Source: Nodosilinea nodulosa PCC 7104 (GTDB lineage Bacteria > Cyanobacteriota > Cyanobacteriia > Phormidesmidales > Phormidesmidaceae). From it: a stretch of DNA of 64,000 nucleotides. Each line of letters begins with the position of its first letter. Within the stretch, counting starts at the first letter, position 1. Where the stretch lies: positions 1,638,214-1,702,213 of the forward strand of contig NZ_JH976537.1 of NCBI RefSeq assembly GCF_000309385.1. Direction: 5' to 3'. The notes under the pieces were generated by a model. The model was not told the DNA's origin. It did no database searches and was given only the letters and a program-made list of their open reading frames with translations. Both the position numbers and the translations under genes were made by a program. Positions 7,121-17,598 of this stretch are shown piece after piece.

Positions 7121-9682
7121 GTGACCACCGTTAAAGATTCAGCCCCCGCACTGCCCGCCGTAGCCCAGCCTGCCCTCCAGCCCCTGGTTTACCTCGTTGA
7201 AGATGAAACCCAGACGGTGCTCGATTGGGCCTCGTCGGTAGCCCAGTCTGACGATACCTACTTTCAGCGGGGGCAGCGGCTGGCCCGACGGTTAGGTGCT
7301 CACTACCGCCGCGACGGGCTGACCGAGTTTGGCTTTTGGACCCCAGAGCTGGTGGCCGACATCATTCAGTCGGAGCGCACCCTGGAGCTAGAGATTCTCA
7401 CGCCGCTGCAGCCGATCGACTTTCGTGCGCCCCAGCAGACCCTGCGGTTTCAGCGCGATCGCCTGCCGGTGATGCAGCAAGGCGAGTTTGTCTGGGCGGT
7501 GGTGGCGGGGGTGAAGCCGGGGGGGCGCGATCGCGCCGGCAGCTTTTACTGGCTGCGCTACGTCGATGCCGACGGACGGCTTAACTACATTCGCGACCCG
7601 CTGGCCTACTCGCTACCCTACGGCGTATTTGCCCCCGCCGAAGTGTACGACCTCAGGCGGCTGCAGCAGCGCCGGGCCGACCTGGGCTACCTGGCCCGCA
7701 GTTCCGCCCCCAAGGGCGGCATCGATCCCGAAATTCCCCGCGTGCCCGCCCCCACCAATATCCTGCAAATCCACGTCAAAACCGCCTCTGCTGAGGGCAG
7801 CCTGGAGGGGCTAACCCGCATTTACCAGCACATTTCTGCCAAACTGGCCGCTGGCGAAGACCTCACCCCCGCCGAGGCCGCCTATACCGGCTACGAGGCG
7901 GTGCAGCTGCTGCCGGTCGAACCCACCATTGAGTATCGCCGCGAAGACACCAACATCGAGCACGAGTTCTTTGCCATTGTCGAAGACAGCAGCACAGGGG
8001 CTAGCGATGACGAGGCCGCCAGCGCTGGCCTGACCGTCACCCTGCGCCAGCCCAACACCCAAAACTGGGGCTACGACGTGCCCATTTTGGGCTCAGCCGC
8101 CACCAACCCCAGCGTGCTGGGCAGCCTGCGCCCCGACGAAATCGTGGAGTTTATCGCCACGCTGCACACCTTCTCCACTGGCCCCATCCAGCTAATCTAC
8201 GACCTGGTCTACGGCCACGCCGACAACCAGGGCATCGAGCTGCTCACCCAGCAGTTCTTCAAAGGGCCCAACATGTACGGCCAGGACCTCAACCACCAGC
8301 TGCCCCAGGTGCGGGCCATTTTGCTGGAGATGCAGCGGCGCAAAATCAACACCGGGGCCGACGGCATTCGCGTCGATGGCGGCCAGGATTTTCGCTTTTT
8401 TAACCCCCTCAGCGGTCGGGTCGAGCAGGATGACGTCTACCTGCTGGCCATGAGCGACGTGGTGCAGGATATCCAGGGCTACCGGCGGCGCATGTTCACC
8501 ATTTTTGAGGATGGTCGCCCCTGGCCCGAGACGGGCTGGGAAGAAAAATCGACCTACCGCGAGCTAATCGAGGCTAAGCCCGGCTCGTTTCAGTGGGGAC
8601 CGCTGATTTTTGCCCACAATACCCCCACCCTGAAGGGCTTTTGGGACCGCAAGTGGCGGCGGGTGTGCGAGGTGATCTTCCAGGGCGACCACTGGATTAC
8701 CGGCTGCGGCAACCACGACACCGTGCGCCGGGGTAACCAGATTGCCCTCGATGCCGACATCAACTGGAACCTGGGCAACACCCTGCCCGAGGCCCTGAAC
8801 CGGGCCTACAACAACTCGGCTACGCTGCTATGGGTGCACGGTTTTAGCCCCGGCCTGCCAATGGACTTTCTCAACGCCAGTCTGGAGACCCCCTGGGGCT
8901 TTTTTCGCAACACCGACGCCCGCTACGGAGTAAAAGTTGCCTCTGAAGAGGTGGGCTTTTTGGATTGGGAAATCGAGCCGGAGCTGTATCTTCAGCCCTA
9001 CGCCTTTCCCCAGCTCAAATCCCTGGGCTTTGAAACCCTGGAGCAGCTGAAGGATTTTGCCAAGGCCCTGCGGGAGGCGATGGTCGAAACCGACTACAAC
9101 CTGGAGCAGGTGGCCCAAATCTGCCAGCACTGCCTGGGGGATGGGGCCGAGGGTGTGGCCTGCGAGGTGCCTGCCCTGGAGGAGCTAAACCAGCCCAGCC
9201 TGCCCCGGTTTTTGGCCACCCTGGATGTCTCAAAGCTAAAGCAGTTTGCCATGGCCTTCATGGAAGACGGCCACGATGTTTGCAATGTGGCCCACTATTT
9301 TGATCAGGCCAACCCCGATCGCGGCTACTTTGGCATGGCCCTGCGGCAGTTTCGGCGGCAGCGCCCCTGGCTGCGGGAGAATTTGATTGGCCGCGATCGC
9401 TTCAACCGCATCAGCGACGACGAGCGCACCATTTTCTACGGCTACCGCATCGAGCCCAGTGCAGACGAGCATCGGCCACCCCAGGAAATTGTAATGGTGG
9501 CCCACATGGGGGGCGCGCCCATGACGGTGAACCTGGGCGACTGGCTCCAGCTCGATCTGTCGGCCTGGCGAGTGGGGCTCACCACGCCGGGATTAAATCT
9601 GGGGTCCCAGCCCGACGACTTGCGCTCCTTTGAGCTGCGCGACAGCCAGGGCGTGCTGCTGGTCAATACGACTGGTGGTTAG
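7121..9682 (+). CDS. gghA: Glucosylglycerol hydrolase (GH13-like)
   Basis: 853 residues from the GTG at 7121 (a GTG at 7094 would add nine). The length and sequence resemble the cyanobacterial glucosylglycerol hydrolase family, typified by Synechocystis Slr1670, which splits the compatible solute glucosylglycerol into glucose and glycerol, mainly on return to low salt. GH13 signatures are visible: 'GADGIRVDGGQDF' (beta-4 nucleophile motif) and 'GCGNHDTVRRGN' (NHD motif). No glucosylglycerol synthesis or transport gene lies in the window. Annotation rests on remembered family similarity; a related GH13 substrate cannot be ruled out. Confidence 0.75.
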   Translation: MTTVKDSAPALPAVAQPALQPLVYLVEDETQTVLDWASSVAQSDDTYFQRGQRLARRLGAHYRRDGLTEFGFWTPELVADIIQSERTLELEILTPLQPIDFRAPQQTLRFQRDRLPVMQQGEFVWAVVAGVKPGGRDRAGSFYWLRYVDADGRLNYIRDPLAYSLPYGVFAPAEVYDLRRLQQRRADLGYLARSSAPKGGIDPEIPRVPAPTNILQIHVKTASAEGSLEGLTRIYQHISAKLAAGEDLTPAEAAYTGYEAVQLLPVEPTIEYRREDTNIEHEFFAIVEDSSTGASDDEAASAGLTVTLRQPNTQNWGYDVPILGSAATNPSVLGSLRPDEIVEFIATLHTFSTGPIQLIYDLVYGHADNQGIELLTQQFFKGPNMYGQDLNHQLPQVRAILLEMQRRKINTGADGIRVDGGQDFRFFNPLSGRVEQDDVYLLAMSDVVQDIQGYRRRMFTIFEDGRPWPETGWEEKSTYRELIEAKPGSFQWGPLIFAHNTPTLKGFWDRKWRRVCEVIFQGDHWITGCGNHDTVRRGNQIALDADINWNLGNTLPEALNRAYNNSATLLWVHGFSPGLPMDFLNASLETPWGFFRNTDARYGVKVASEEVGFLDWEIEPELYLQPYAFPQLKSLGFETLEQLKDFAKALREAMVETDYNLEQVAQICQHCLGDGAEGVACEVPALEELNQPSLPRFLATLDVSKLKQFAMAFMEDGHDVCNVAHYFDQANPDRGYFGMALRQFRRQRPWLRENLIGRDRFNRISDDERTIFYGYRIEPSADEHRPPQEIVMVAHMGGAPMTVNLGDWLQLDLSAWRVGLTTPGLNLGSQPDDLRSFELRDSQGVLLVNTTGG

Positions 9683-10020
9683 AGCGATTGCCTAAAGCAT
9701 CTGCTCAGTATGGCTGAGATCTCGCATCTGCTGCCCCAGGGTCTACAGATCCCTACCCATTCCCTGGCAGGACAGAGGTTTAAACCTATGATCGATCAGT
9801 CCTTTCCGTGAGGTGAAGGGCGACGGAACGCCCTTCTCGACGGGGGTCTGGGGCCAGCGAAATGGCCCCAGCAGCACCTTGGGCTTGCCGCCGCAGTTGT
9901 GGTCTCGCGTGCCCCGGCCTTGCTGCAACACAAATACTGTACCGATTGCCTAAAAAGCCAGTTCAGGATCTGCTGCTCCTCGTTCCCATGCAAAGCTAGG
10001 GTATCAGCCCATGCCATTGC
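9683..10020. other. Convergent intergenic region with two strong hairpins
   Basis: No convincing gene is present. Two perfect inverted repeats stand close together: GAAGGGCG/CGCCCTTC (9815-9836) and CTGGGGCCA/TGGCCCCAG (9848-9871) around a GCGAAA loop. They lie between the converging gghA and uvrC genes and may terminate transcription from both sides, although no T-tract follows. The motif GATTGCCTAAA also occurs twice (about 9686 and 9945), with a degenerate third copy at ~10014. Confidence 0.5.
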
Positions 10021-11943
10021 CTAAGATCCCGCCATTTCCTCCACCTCATCGGTCTGGAATTCCTCGGTCTGGGGGTGGAAGTACTCGTAGATCTGCTGGG
10101 CCAGCTGGGGGCCAATGCCGGGCACCGTGGCCAGCTGCTCGGGGCTGGCCTCGCGGATGTAGTCGATGGAGCGAAAGGCGGCCAGCAGTTCCTTCTGGCG
10201 GTGCTGGCCAAGACCGGGAATCTCAGAGAGGCGCGATCGCCGCATCCGGTCCGTCCGTTTTTTGCGGTGAAAGCTGATCGCAAAGCGGTGGGCCTCGTCG
10301 CGCAGGCGGCGCAGCAGCTGCACCCCAGGCTGGTCGGCCTCAGTGGTAAGGGGAATGGATTCACCCGGCAGAAAGATCTCCTCCCGCTTTTTGGCCAGGC
10401 TGACTACGTTGATCTCTTGCAGCAAGTTGAGTTCTTTCAGCACCTCCACCACCGCCGAGAGCTGGCCCTTGCCGCCGTCGATCATTACCAGGTCGGGCCA
10501 GTCGGGGTTGCCCAGGCGCGGCTTGGTGGGGTCGGTGGCGTAGCGGCGAAAGCGGCGGCGAATCACCTCGGCCATGCTGGCAAAGTCGTCGGAGTGGCCC
10601 GGCTTCACCTCGGGGTTTTTGATTTTGTAGTGGCGGTAGTGCTGCTTGGCGGGCATGCCGTCGACAAACACCACCTGGGAGGCCACCGCATCGGACCCCT
10701 GAATGTGAGAAATATCGTAGCCCTCGATGCGCTTGGGCAGGTCGGGCAGGTCGAGGGCGATCGCCAGATCTTGCAGGGCCTGAATGTTGCGATCGGCGGC
10801 GGCCTGGGTGCGGGCCAGCTCGTACTGGGCGTTGCGCTCCACCATCTCAATCAGATCGGCCTTGGTCTGGCGCTGGGGCACCTCCACCGATACCTTGCGG
10901 CCCCGGCGCTGGGTGAGATAATCCGTCAAAATTTCGCTCTCCGGCAGCTCGTGCTGTGCCAAAATCACCGCCGGAATCTCCACCGCCTCCACGCTCTGGT
11001 AGTGATCCTCCAGCACCCGCTGCAAAATCTCGCCGGGAGTGCCCGACTCGGCATCGGCGGTAAAGCCCAGGCGGCCCACCAGCCTTCCCGCCCGCACCTG
11101 AAAGATCTGCACGCAGGCGTACTTGTCGTCGGCAGCCAGGGCGATCGCATCCCGCGATACCGTGTCATCGGGCAGGGCCACCTTCTGGTCGGCGCACAGC
11201 CGCTCCAGCCCGCGAATCTGATCGCGCAGCCGGGCCGCCAGCTCAAACTTGAGGTCTTCGGCGGCCCGCTCCATCTGAGCGGTGAGAATATCCACCAGCT
11301 CTGTGGTGCGGCCCTGAAACACCATCACCACCCGCTGCAGGGTCTTGTGGTAGTCCTCAGACGAGATCAGCTGCTGACAGACACCGGGGCAGCGGCCAAT
11401 ATCGTAGTTGAGGCAGGGGCGATCGCGGTGCACCGGCTGGGGCCGCTGCCGCAGCGGAAAGATGCGCTTCACCAGGTTCAGGGTGCTGCGCAGCAGGCCG
11501 ACATCTACGTAGGGGCCGTAGTAGCGGTCCTTCAGGCTCTTGCGCCGCTTGCGGGTAATAAAAATGCGGGGATACTCTTCCGACCAGGTGACGCAGAGGT
11601 AGGGATACTTCTTATCATCCTTCAGCAGCACGTTGAAGTGGGGCTGGTTCTGCTTGATTAAATTGGCCTCCAGGGCCAGGGCCTCGGCCTCGGTGTCGGT
11701 GACGATGAACTCGATATCGACAACTTGCATCACCATCACGGCAATGCGCGGCATGTGGCCGTGAAAGTCGCGAAAGTACGACCTGACCCGCGTGCGCAGG
11801 CACTTCGACTTGCCGATGTAGAGGATCTGGTCGCGGCTATCTTTCATAAAGTAGACCCCCGGTTCCTTGGGAATCTCTTTAAGCCGCGCCTCAAGGCGAT
11901 CGGGGTCGTTAACCAGGGTGGAGGGCTGATCCGTAAAACTCAC
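10021..11943 (-). CDS. uvrC: UvrABC excinuclease subunit C
   Basis: 640 residues, the usual UvrC length. Domain order: GIY-YIG nuclease (residues ~18-100, '[21 protein letters not shown]'), a cysteine cluster ('[17 protein letters not shown]') that in other UvrC proteins holds an Fe-S cluster, the UVR domain, an RNase H-like C-terminal nuclease ('[17 protein letters not shown]', '[12 protein letters not shown]') and tandem helix-hairpin-helix motifs ('[16 protein letters not shown]', '[14 protein letters not shown]'). It makes the two incisions in nucleotide excision repair with UvrA and UvrB. Confidence 0.97.
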   Translation of the reverse strand: MSFTDQPSTLVNDPDRLEARLKEIPKEPGVYFMKDSRDQILYIGKSKCLRTRVRSYFRDFHGHMPRIAVMVMQVVDIEFIVTDTEAEALALEANLIKQNQPHFNVLLKDDKKYPYLCVTWSEEYPRIFITRKRRKSLKDRYYGPYVDVGLLRSTLNLVKRIFPLRQRPQPVHRDRPCLNYDIGRCPGVCQQLISSEDYHKTLQRVVMVFQGRTTELVDILTAQMERAAEDLKFELAARLRDQIRGLERLCADQKVALPDDTVSRDAIALAADDKYACVQIFQVRAGRLVGRLGFTADAESGTPGEILQRVLEDHYQSVEAVEIPAVILAQHELPESEILTDYLTQRRGRKVSVEVPQRQTKADLIEMVERNAQYELARTQAAADRNIQALQDLAIALDLPDLPKRIEGYDISHIQGSDAVASQVVFVDGMPAKQHYRHYKIKNPEVKPGHSDDFASMAEVIRRRFRRYATDPTKPRLGNPDWPDLVMIDGGKGQLSAVVEVLKELNLLQEINVVSLAKKREEIFLPGESIPLTTEADQPGVQLLRRLRDEAHRFAISFHRKKRTDRMRRSRLSEIPGLGQHRQKELLAAFRSIDYIREASPEQLATVPGIGPQLAQQIYEYFHPQTEEFQTDEVEEMAGS

Positions 11944-12254
11944 AGGCCACGCGTCTAAACCTTTGTACTAACCAGGATAGCGGCAAACCTCCCGACCAGA
12001 TTTTGACGCGCGGACGGTTTTCCGCCACAAATAAGGAGTGATATGTTTGGATGGCATCTCAGCAGCCCAGGAAATTCAGCATTTATGCGCAGGCTCATAG
12101 AATACTTTGATACTCAATTTCATACGGGGCACTATCTTGATCAGAACTGTAAAGATTAGCTTTCCAAGCTATAGCTTCCGGAAAATTCTTCGCTTCTGAT
12201 GTAATTAATATTACATCCTGTTCCTGATCGTTATCGTCACGAGGCCTTGTCTAA
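11944..12254 (+). other. Intergenic region with a candidate 38-codon ORF
   Basis: The divergent region between uvrC and the gene at 12255. It contains one small frame, 12043-12159 (MFGWHLSSPGNSAFMRRLIE...), preceded by AAGGAGTG at a good distance. The product has no similarity I recognise. The start signal is good, but the codon content is unremarkable. Promoters for both flanking genes must lie here; I cannot assign -10/-35 boxes with confidence. Confidence 0.3.
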
Positions 12255-12455
12255 ATGGACTCCCAAGAGTTTGAAGTACGCTATCGAGAGCAAATTAAAG
12301 AAATTTTAAATCGACTCCAGTCGGCCATGGTGGTGTCGTCGCAGCTGGAGCACACCATCGCCGACATCGGCGAAGCCGTGCAGCTTTTGAGTCGAGATGT
12401 GGAGCAGTTCTTAGCCGAACAGCGGCCTGGCTCGGGGGGTGGCAGCCTGTCCTAA
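12255..12455 (+). CDS. Small conserved cyanobacterial protein, unknown
   Basis: 66 residues (MDSQEFEVRYREQIKEILNR...), almost entirely predicted helix with a Gly/Ser tail ('GSGGGSLS'). The heptad-like pattern 'IKEILNRLQSAMVVSSQLEHTIADIGEAVQLL' suggests a short coiled coil. No family is recognised. It stands alone, and the IS110 pseudogene copy begins 130 bp downstream. Confidence 0.6.
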   Translation: MDSQEFEVRYREQIKEILNRLQSAMVVSSQLEHTIADIGEAVQLLSRDVEQFLAEQRPGSGGGSLS

Positions 12456-12499
12456 GAGGGCGTTTGAAACGTGATCTGCTGTAGCTTTAGCCACCTGCT

Positions 12500-12585
12500 G
12501 ATCCCCCCTGCCCCCCTTAAAAAGGGGGGTAAAAGTCCCCATTTTTATAGACGCTTGCGGCTTCCCGCAGGGTAGGGGGATTTAG
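12500..12585. repeat. Palindromic repeat carrying the IS110 target, left part (copy 1)
   Basis: CCCCCCTTAAAAAGGGGGG (from about 12513) and, further right, GGGGGATTTAG (12575-12585) are pieces of an interspersed palindrome. The remaining GGGGATC is found on the far side of the IS110 element at 13767-13773. The same layout with another copy of the repeat surrounds the second IS110 at 38753-40014. The segment 12550-12574 has diverged from the second copy. Confidence 0.7.
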
Positions 12586-12600
12586 CGATTATCTTGATTG

Positions 12601-13590
<990 letters not shown>

Positions 13591-13626
13591 CACGCACCTC
13601 CTGAGGAATAGAATGACCATTCATCA

Positions 13627-13745
13627 CTCGACCTTGTTCGATGCGGGTTCATGACCCTGGCGATTTTTCGAGCTGTTGACAAATGGCAGAACGGCGACCT
13701 GGACTAAATCTCGGTTTCTAGAACCGGGGGGAGATCGGTCTACCG
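13627..13745 (-). ncRNA. Candidate IS110 bridge RNA, copy 1
   Basis: The sequence is identical to the candidate described at 39868-39986. The target-binding loop lies at 13692-13745 and the donor-binding loop at 13627-13672, in that order in the direction of transcription. Since the neighbouring transposase is broken, this RNA could act only in trans with the intact copy. Confidence 0.7.
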
Positions 13746-13884
13746 TCCTGCTGCTTAAAATACAAGGGGGATCTCCACTTTTGCTACAAAAAATAGTACC
13801 TTTCAAACATCCTCTAAGGCGGCCCCCGCCACCGAGGAGCGATCGCAATCCCTAGAAGACAATAGAAGCCAATCCCAAACCGCC

Positions 13885-13907
13885 GCCCAGGCATCCCCTG
13901 CCTGGGC
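13885..13907 (-). terminator. Hairpin terminator after the response regulator gene
   Basis: GCCCAGGCA and TGCCTGGGC form a perfect 9-bp stem with a 5-nt loop, 13 nt after the stop of the minus-strand response regulator at 13920. The following minus-strand bases include TTTGGG, so the T-tract is weak. Confidence 0.6.
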
Positions 13908-13919
13908 AACTGCCCCGCG

Positions 13920-14330
13920 CTATTCGGCTCCGGGCGGCGGTAAAATCGCCTGAATAGCCTGGATCAGCTGGTGTAAATGCACGGGCTTAACCAGATATTT
14001 TTGGGCACCCAGGGCCAGAGCGCGACGCTGATCTTCGGCAAAGGCATAGCCCGACACAATAACGACGGGCAGCTGCTGCCACAGGTCAGAGGATCGCACC
14101 TGCTTGAGCAGGGTATAGCCGTCAATTTCGGGTAGCCCCAGGTCGAGCAGCAGCAGATCGGGCTGAAACTCCTTAAGCTGCTGGTCAAGGTCGAGTCCGT
14201 GGGGCAGAGCCAGCACCCTAAACCCCGAAAAGGTGAGATAGTCGGCAAAAAACAGTCGGTTGGCATTGTCGTCTTCAACAACAACAATGCGACGCCGACC
14301 ATCAGCACAGCTGGATGGAGAGGTGACCAT
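13920..14330 (-). CDS. Single-domain response regulator (CheY-like)
   Basis: 136 residues, a receiver domain only. The acidic pair is in 'VVVEDDNANRLFF', the phosphorylatable Asp in 'LLLLDLGLPEIDG', the Ser switch in 'VVIVSGYA' and the invariant Lys in 'QKYLVKPVHL'. No output domain is present, so it must act through a protein partner or phosphorelay. No histidine kinase is adjacent. Confidence 0.9.
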   Translation of the reverse strand: MVTSPSSCADGRRRIVVVEDDNANRLFFADYLTFSGFRVLALPHGLDLDQQLKEFQPDLLLLDLGLPEIDGYTLLKQVRSSDLWQQLPVVIVSGYAFAEDQRRALALGAQKYLVKPVHLHQLIQAIQAILPPPGAE

Positions 14331-14583
14331 TCCCTAAATTCCGATCAAAAAACGCGAACCACCGCAACCGTCAATGGTTCGACGACGTCAGAAAAAGCCA
14401 ACTAGCCGCACCCTGGATACTAGACATTGGCGTGACTCTGCCTCGGCTGAGATCTACGCAAGTTACCTAAACTTTAATCAAATGGCGAAGTTCTTAATCC
14501 GCGCTTCGTTTTAGGTCTACGGGCTGCTTAGGGATGCTTCATTTTAGCCATGGCTGTGGCTAGGCGACCAGCGACCAGCACTT

Positions 14584-14641
14584 TCAGGGCTAAGTTACCG
14601 TTATCAGGGCTAAGTTACCGTTTCAGGGCCAAGTTACCGTT
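14584..14641. repeat. Three tandem copies of a 19-20 bp unit
   Basis: TCAGGGCTAAGTTACCGTTA (14584), TCAGGGCTAAGTTACCGTT (14604) and TCAGGGCCAAGTTACCGTT (14623) follow each other directly. They lie in the 338-bp interval 14331-14668, just after the stop of the minus-strand aminotransferase. The rest of the interval shows nothing I can name. Confidence 0.85.
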
Positions 14642-14668
14642 TTATATCGTGCAGCGCTTCAGCTCGCC

Positions 14669-15835
14669 TTAGAACAGCAGAGAGGCCGCGCGGGCGATCG
14701 CTGCCTCCAGCACCTCCGGGGGGTGCACCAGGGCCATGCGTACGTAGCCTTCCCCCGCTTTGCCAAAGCCCACGCCCGGAGCCAGCGCGACGCCGGTTTG
14801 CTCCACTAGGCGCAGGCAGAATTCTTTAGAGCGCTCGCTCCAGGGTTCGGGCAGCCTGGCCCAGATGTACATGGTGGCCTCGGGCAAGGGCACCGTCCAG
14901 CCCACTCGATCGAGCGCCTGCACCGCCGCATCGCGCCGCTGGCGAAAGGTGGAAATCATGTGTTTTACGGTGTCTTGGGGGCCGCTGAGAGCCGCGATCG
15001 CCCCCCGCTGAATGCCAGGATACTGGTTGAAATCGACGCTGGCCTTGACCTGGCGCAGGGCGGCAATTAGATCGGCATTGCCGATTGCATAGCCGACGCG
15101 AAACCCACCCATGTTGTACGACTTCGACATGGTAAAAAACTCGATGGTGCAGGTTTTATCGCGATCGGCCTGGAGCGCCGAGACAGCGGGTTTGCCCGTG
15201 AAGGTGAGGTCGGCGTAGGGAAAGTCGTGGGCCAGCACTAGATTGTGCCGCTGGCAAAAGGCTACGGCCTCCTGCCAAAACGATAGGGAAGCCGTGGCCG
15301 TGGTCGGGTTGTGGGGGTAGCTCAGCACCATCAGCCGCGACTGCTCCAGCACCGCCCCAGGAATCTCTTTGAACCGGGGTAAAAAGCCGTTTTCGGCCAG
15401 CAGCGGCATGGGGTAAATCTGCCCGTTGGCCAGGTACACTCCGCCAGCGTGGGAAGGGTAGCCGGGGTCCATCAGCAGGGCAAAGTCACCGGGGTTGAGC
15501 ACGGCCAGGGGCAGGTGGGCGGTGCCCTCCTGGGAGCCAATCAGCAGCAGCACCTCGGTTTCAGGGTTGACCGGCACCCCAAACTTGTCGCTGTACCAGC
15601 GGGCGGCGGCCTGGCGAAAATCCTGGGTGCCCGAAAACAGGCAGTAGCCGTGGGTCGCAGGATCGGGCAGGGCCGCCGCGATCGCCTCTAGCACGTGGGG
15701 CGGCGTCGGTAAATCCGACGACCCCAGCGACAGATCCACAATCGGTTTACCGGCAGATCGGGCCTTGGCTTTAGCCCGATCCATATCGGCAAATACGTTG
15801 GCCTGGAGGGGCCTCATTCGCTGGGCAATTTGCAT
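14669..15835 (-). CDS. Class I/II PLP aminotransferase (DapL/aspartate-type)
   Basis: 388 residues with fold-type I aminotransferase features: 'VDLSLGSSDLPTPPHVLEAI' near the start, 'VLSYPHNPTTATAS' (substrate/PLP asparagine), 'AHDFPYADLTF' (PLP-pyridine Asp and Tyr), and the PLP lysine in 'EFFTMSKSYNMGGFRVGYA'. The sequence is closest in my memory to cyanobacterial proteins annotated as LL-diaminopimelate or aspartate aminotransferase. The exact substrate cannot be read from the sequence. It stands alone. Confidence 0.8.
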   Translation of the reverse strand: MQIAQRMRPLQANVFADMDRAKAKARSAGKPIVDLSLGSSDLPTPPHVLEAIAAALPDPATHGYCLFSGTQDFRQAAARWYSDKFGVPVNPETEVLLLIGSQEGTAHLPLAVLNPGDFALLMDPGYPSHAGGVYLANGQIYPMPLLAENGFLPRFKEIPGAVLEQSRLMVLSYPHNPTTATASLSFWQEAVAFCQRHNLVLAHDFPYADLTFTGKPAVSALQADRDKTCTIEFFTMSKSYNMGGFRVGYAIGNADLIAALRQVKASVDFNQYPGIQRGAIAALSGPQDTVKHMISTFRQRRDAAVQALDRVGWTVPLPEATMYIWARLPEPWSERSKEFCLRLVEQTGVALAPGVGFGKAGEGYVRMALVHPPEVLEAAIARAASLLF

Positions 15836-15968
15836 GGTGCTGGGGAATAGGGCGATCGGCTGCTAGCAAAATGGAGGTAATCGAAAATCTGGCTCAGCAG
15901 GGAACAATCATTATAAAACCTTTGTTTTATCCCGGGCTTGCAATGCCACTCAAACAACAGTCACCAAA

Positions 15969-16736
15969 ATGCAGCAAACCATAATGACCCAATGCCCGCA
16001 GCAGGATAGCAAGTGTATTGTGCTGGGCATGGTCAACGACATCACCTGTATGGTGCAGCTGGTGCAGCTTGAGGCAGAGGCGTTTAACCTGGTGCAAACA
16101 ACGCTGCTCAAAAGACTGTCGGAGCAAATTTTATTTGTGATGCAGCGTCTGCTGCTGCTGGAAGACTTGCAGGACAAGGCCCTCAAAGATCCGCTGACGG
16201 GGTTGCTCAACCGTCGCCAGGCCGAAACCGTGCTCAACAGTCTGTGCCACGGCGCCAATGGTCAGCAGAATATCAGCATTATTTTGATCGACATTGACCA
16301 CTTTAAGGCGGTCAACGACACCTACGGCCACCAGGCGGGGGATGCCGTGCTAAAAAACATCGGTATGCTGCTGCGGGGCCACGTGCGCGCCCAGGATGTG
16401 GTCTGCCGCTACGGCGGGGAAGAATTTTGCATGGTGCTGCTCGACACTTCCCCGGAGGTGGCGCTCAGACGGGCCGAAAAAATCCGGCGAGCGGTGAAGT
16501 ACGTCAACACCTCCTTCAACCGTCAGGTGCTGCCATCGCTGACCATTTCCCTGGGCGTGGCCAGCTTTCCGCACCACGGCGAAACGCCCAGCGCCCTGAT
16601 TGCCCTGGCCGACAAAGCGCTGTACTGGGCCAAGAACCACGGACGCGATCGCGCCGTTAGCGTCGACCACATGCTCGCCGACTCGAAGCGAACCTACGTT
16701 CTACCCCCGGAGGCCGTGGGTACAGGCCCCAGGTAA
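15969..16736 (+). CDS. Diguanylate cyclase (GGDEF domain)
   Basis: 255 residues. The C-terminal ~165 residues form a GGDEF domain: 'DPLTGLLNRRQAE', 'LIDIDHFKAVNDTYGH', and the active-site loop 'YGGEEF', a catalytically competent variant, so it should make cyclic di-GMP from two GTP. The N-terminal ~75 residues ('QLVQLEAEAFNLVQTTLLKR...') are helical and may be a dimerising coiled coil. The true start may be further in, for example the ATG encoding MTQCPQQ. No inhibitory RXXD motif is seen at the usual position. Confidence 0.85.
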   Translation: MQQTIMTQCPQQDSKCIVLGMVNDITCMVQLVQLEAEAFNLVQTTLLKRLSEQILFVMQRLLLLEDLQDKALKDPLTGLLNRRQAETVLNSLCHGANGQQNISIILIDIDHFKAVNDTYGHQAGDAVLKNIGMLLRGHVRAQDVVCRYGGEEFCMVLLDTSPEVALRRAEKIRRAVKYVNTSFNRQVLPSLTISLGVASFPHHGETPSALIALADKALYWAKNHGRDRAVSVDHMLADSKRTYVLPPEAVGTGPR

Positions 16737-16776
16737 TGGGGTTGCTCAGCGGGTTTCGGTAGGTCGGCAGCAGGCC

Positions 16777-17550
16777 CTAGTCGAGCTTGTCAATCTGCGA
16801 TCGCAGCTCCTCTAGTTCCGCGTCTACCTCAGTCGACTCGGTGACCGGAATTGTCGTCTCAGCGGCGGGGAGCTGGCCCTGGTCAACGCTGCCGCCCGAC
16901 AGCTGCGCCTTCATCTGAGCCAGCTCAAAGTCCACGTCGCCCCCGGCTTCGAGGGAGGCAAACTGGCTCTCCAGATCGGCCCCGGCTAGCTCCGCCGCCG
17001 CCTGGGAGGTAGCCTCCATTTGCAGCACCTTTTCTTCCATGCGCTCAAAGGCAGCCATGGCGCTGCCGGTGTTCATGCGGCTGGTGGTGTTTTGCAGCTG
17101 CTCGTTGGCCTTAGCAGCGCTGGCCCGCGCCTTGAGCATGTCTTTTTTGGTCTTGGCCTCCGAGAGCTTGCTCTCTAGACCAATTAAATTTCGCTTGAGC
17201 TGCTCCACCGCCGTGCTCTGGGAATCGAGCTGGGTCTTGAGGGCCACTGCCGTTTCGGCCTGGGTTTTCTTACGCAGCAGGGCCTGCTTGGCCAGCTCTT
17301 CGTCGCCCTTTTGCAGGGCTAGCTGAGCCCGCTGCTGCCAGGTGCTGGCCTCACTGTTGGCCCGCTCGTACTGCTGCTGCACCCGCTTTTGGCTGGCGAT
17401 CGCGCCCGCCACCGCCTGGCGCATCTGCACCAGGTCTTCCTGCATGTCGATAATGGCCTGATCCAGAATTTTCTCTGGATTTTCTGCCGAACTCACCGCC
17501 GCATTTAGGTTAGAGCGAACCACTCGGCTAACGCGATCAAATAACCCCAT
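16777..17550 (-). CDS. vipp1: Vipp1/IM30, PspA family thylakoid protein
   Basis: 257 residues. The N-terminal amphipathic helix 'MGLFDRVSRVVRSNLNAAV' is followed by the long PspA coiled-coil domain ('AENPEKILDQAIIDMQEDLV' to 'FERMEEKVLQME') and by a C-terminal extension ending 'VDAELEELRSQIDKLD'. That extension (helix alpha-7) separates Vipp1 from ordinary PspA. Vipp1 forms ESCRT-III-like rings on the membrane and is needed for thylakoid formation and repair. Confidence 0.9.
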   Translation of the reverse strand: MGLFDRVSRVVRSNLNAAVSSAENPEKILDQAIIDMQEDLVQMRQAVAGAIASQKRVQQQYERANSEASTWQQRAQLALQKGDEELAKQALLRKKTQAETAVALKTQLDSQSTAVEQLKRNLIGLESKLSEAKTKKDMLKARASAAKANEQLQNTTSRMNTGSAMAAFERMEEKVLQMEATSQAAAELAGADLESQFASLEAGGDVDFELAQMKAQLSGGSVDQGQLPAAETTIPVTESTEVDAELEELRSQIDKLD

Positions 17551-17598
17551 GATGTGCTGCTTCCTTAAATCTATGGTGTTGCGATGGTCTTTCCTAGT

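Noticed and set aside
9743-10017. Two overlapping minus-strand frames that might form one frameshifted small gene downstream of uvrC
   Set aside because: Neither translation resembles a known protein, and the region is better explained by the two hairpins.
10075-11661. A 528-codon open frame on the plus strand opposite uvrC
   Set aside because: It is the antisense shadow of a GC-rich conserved gene. Its translation is low-complexity (His, Gln, Val, Gly rich) with no recognisable motif or ribosome-binding site.
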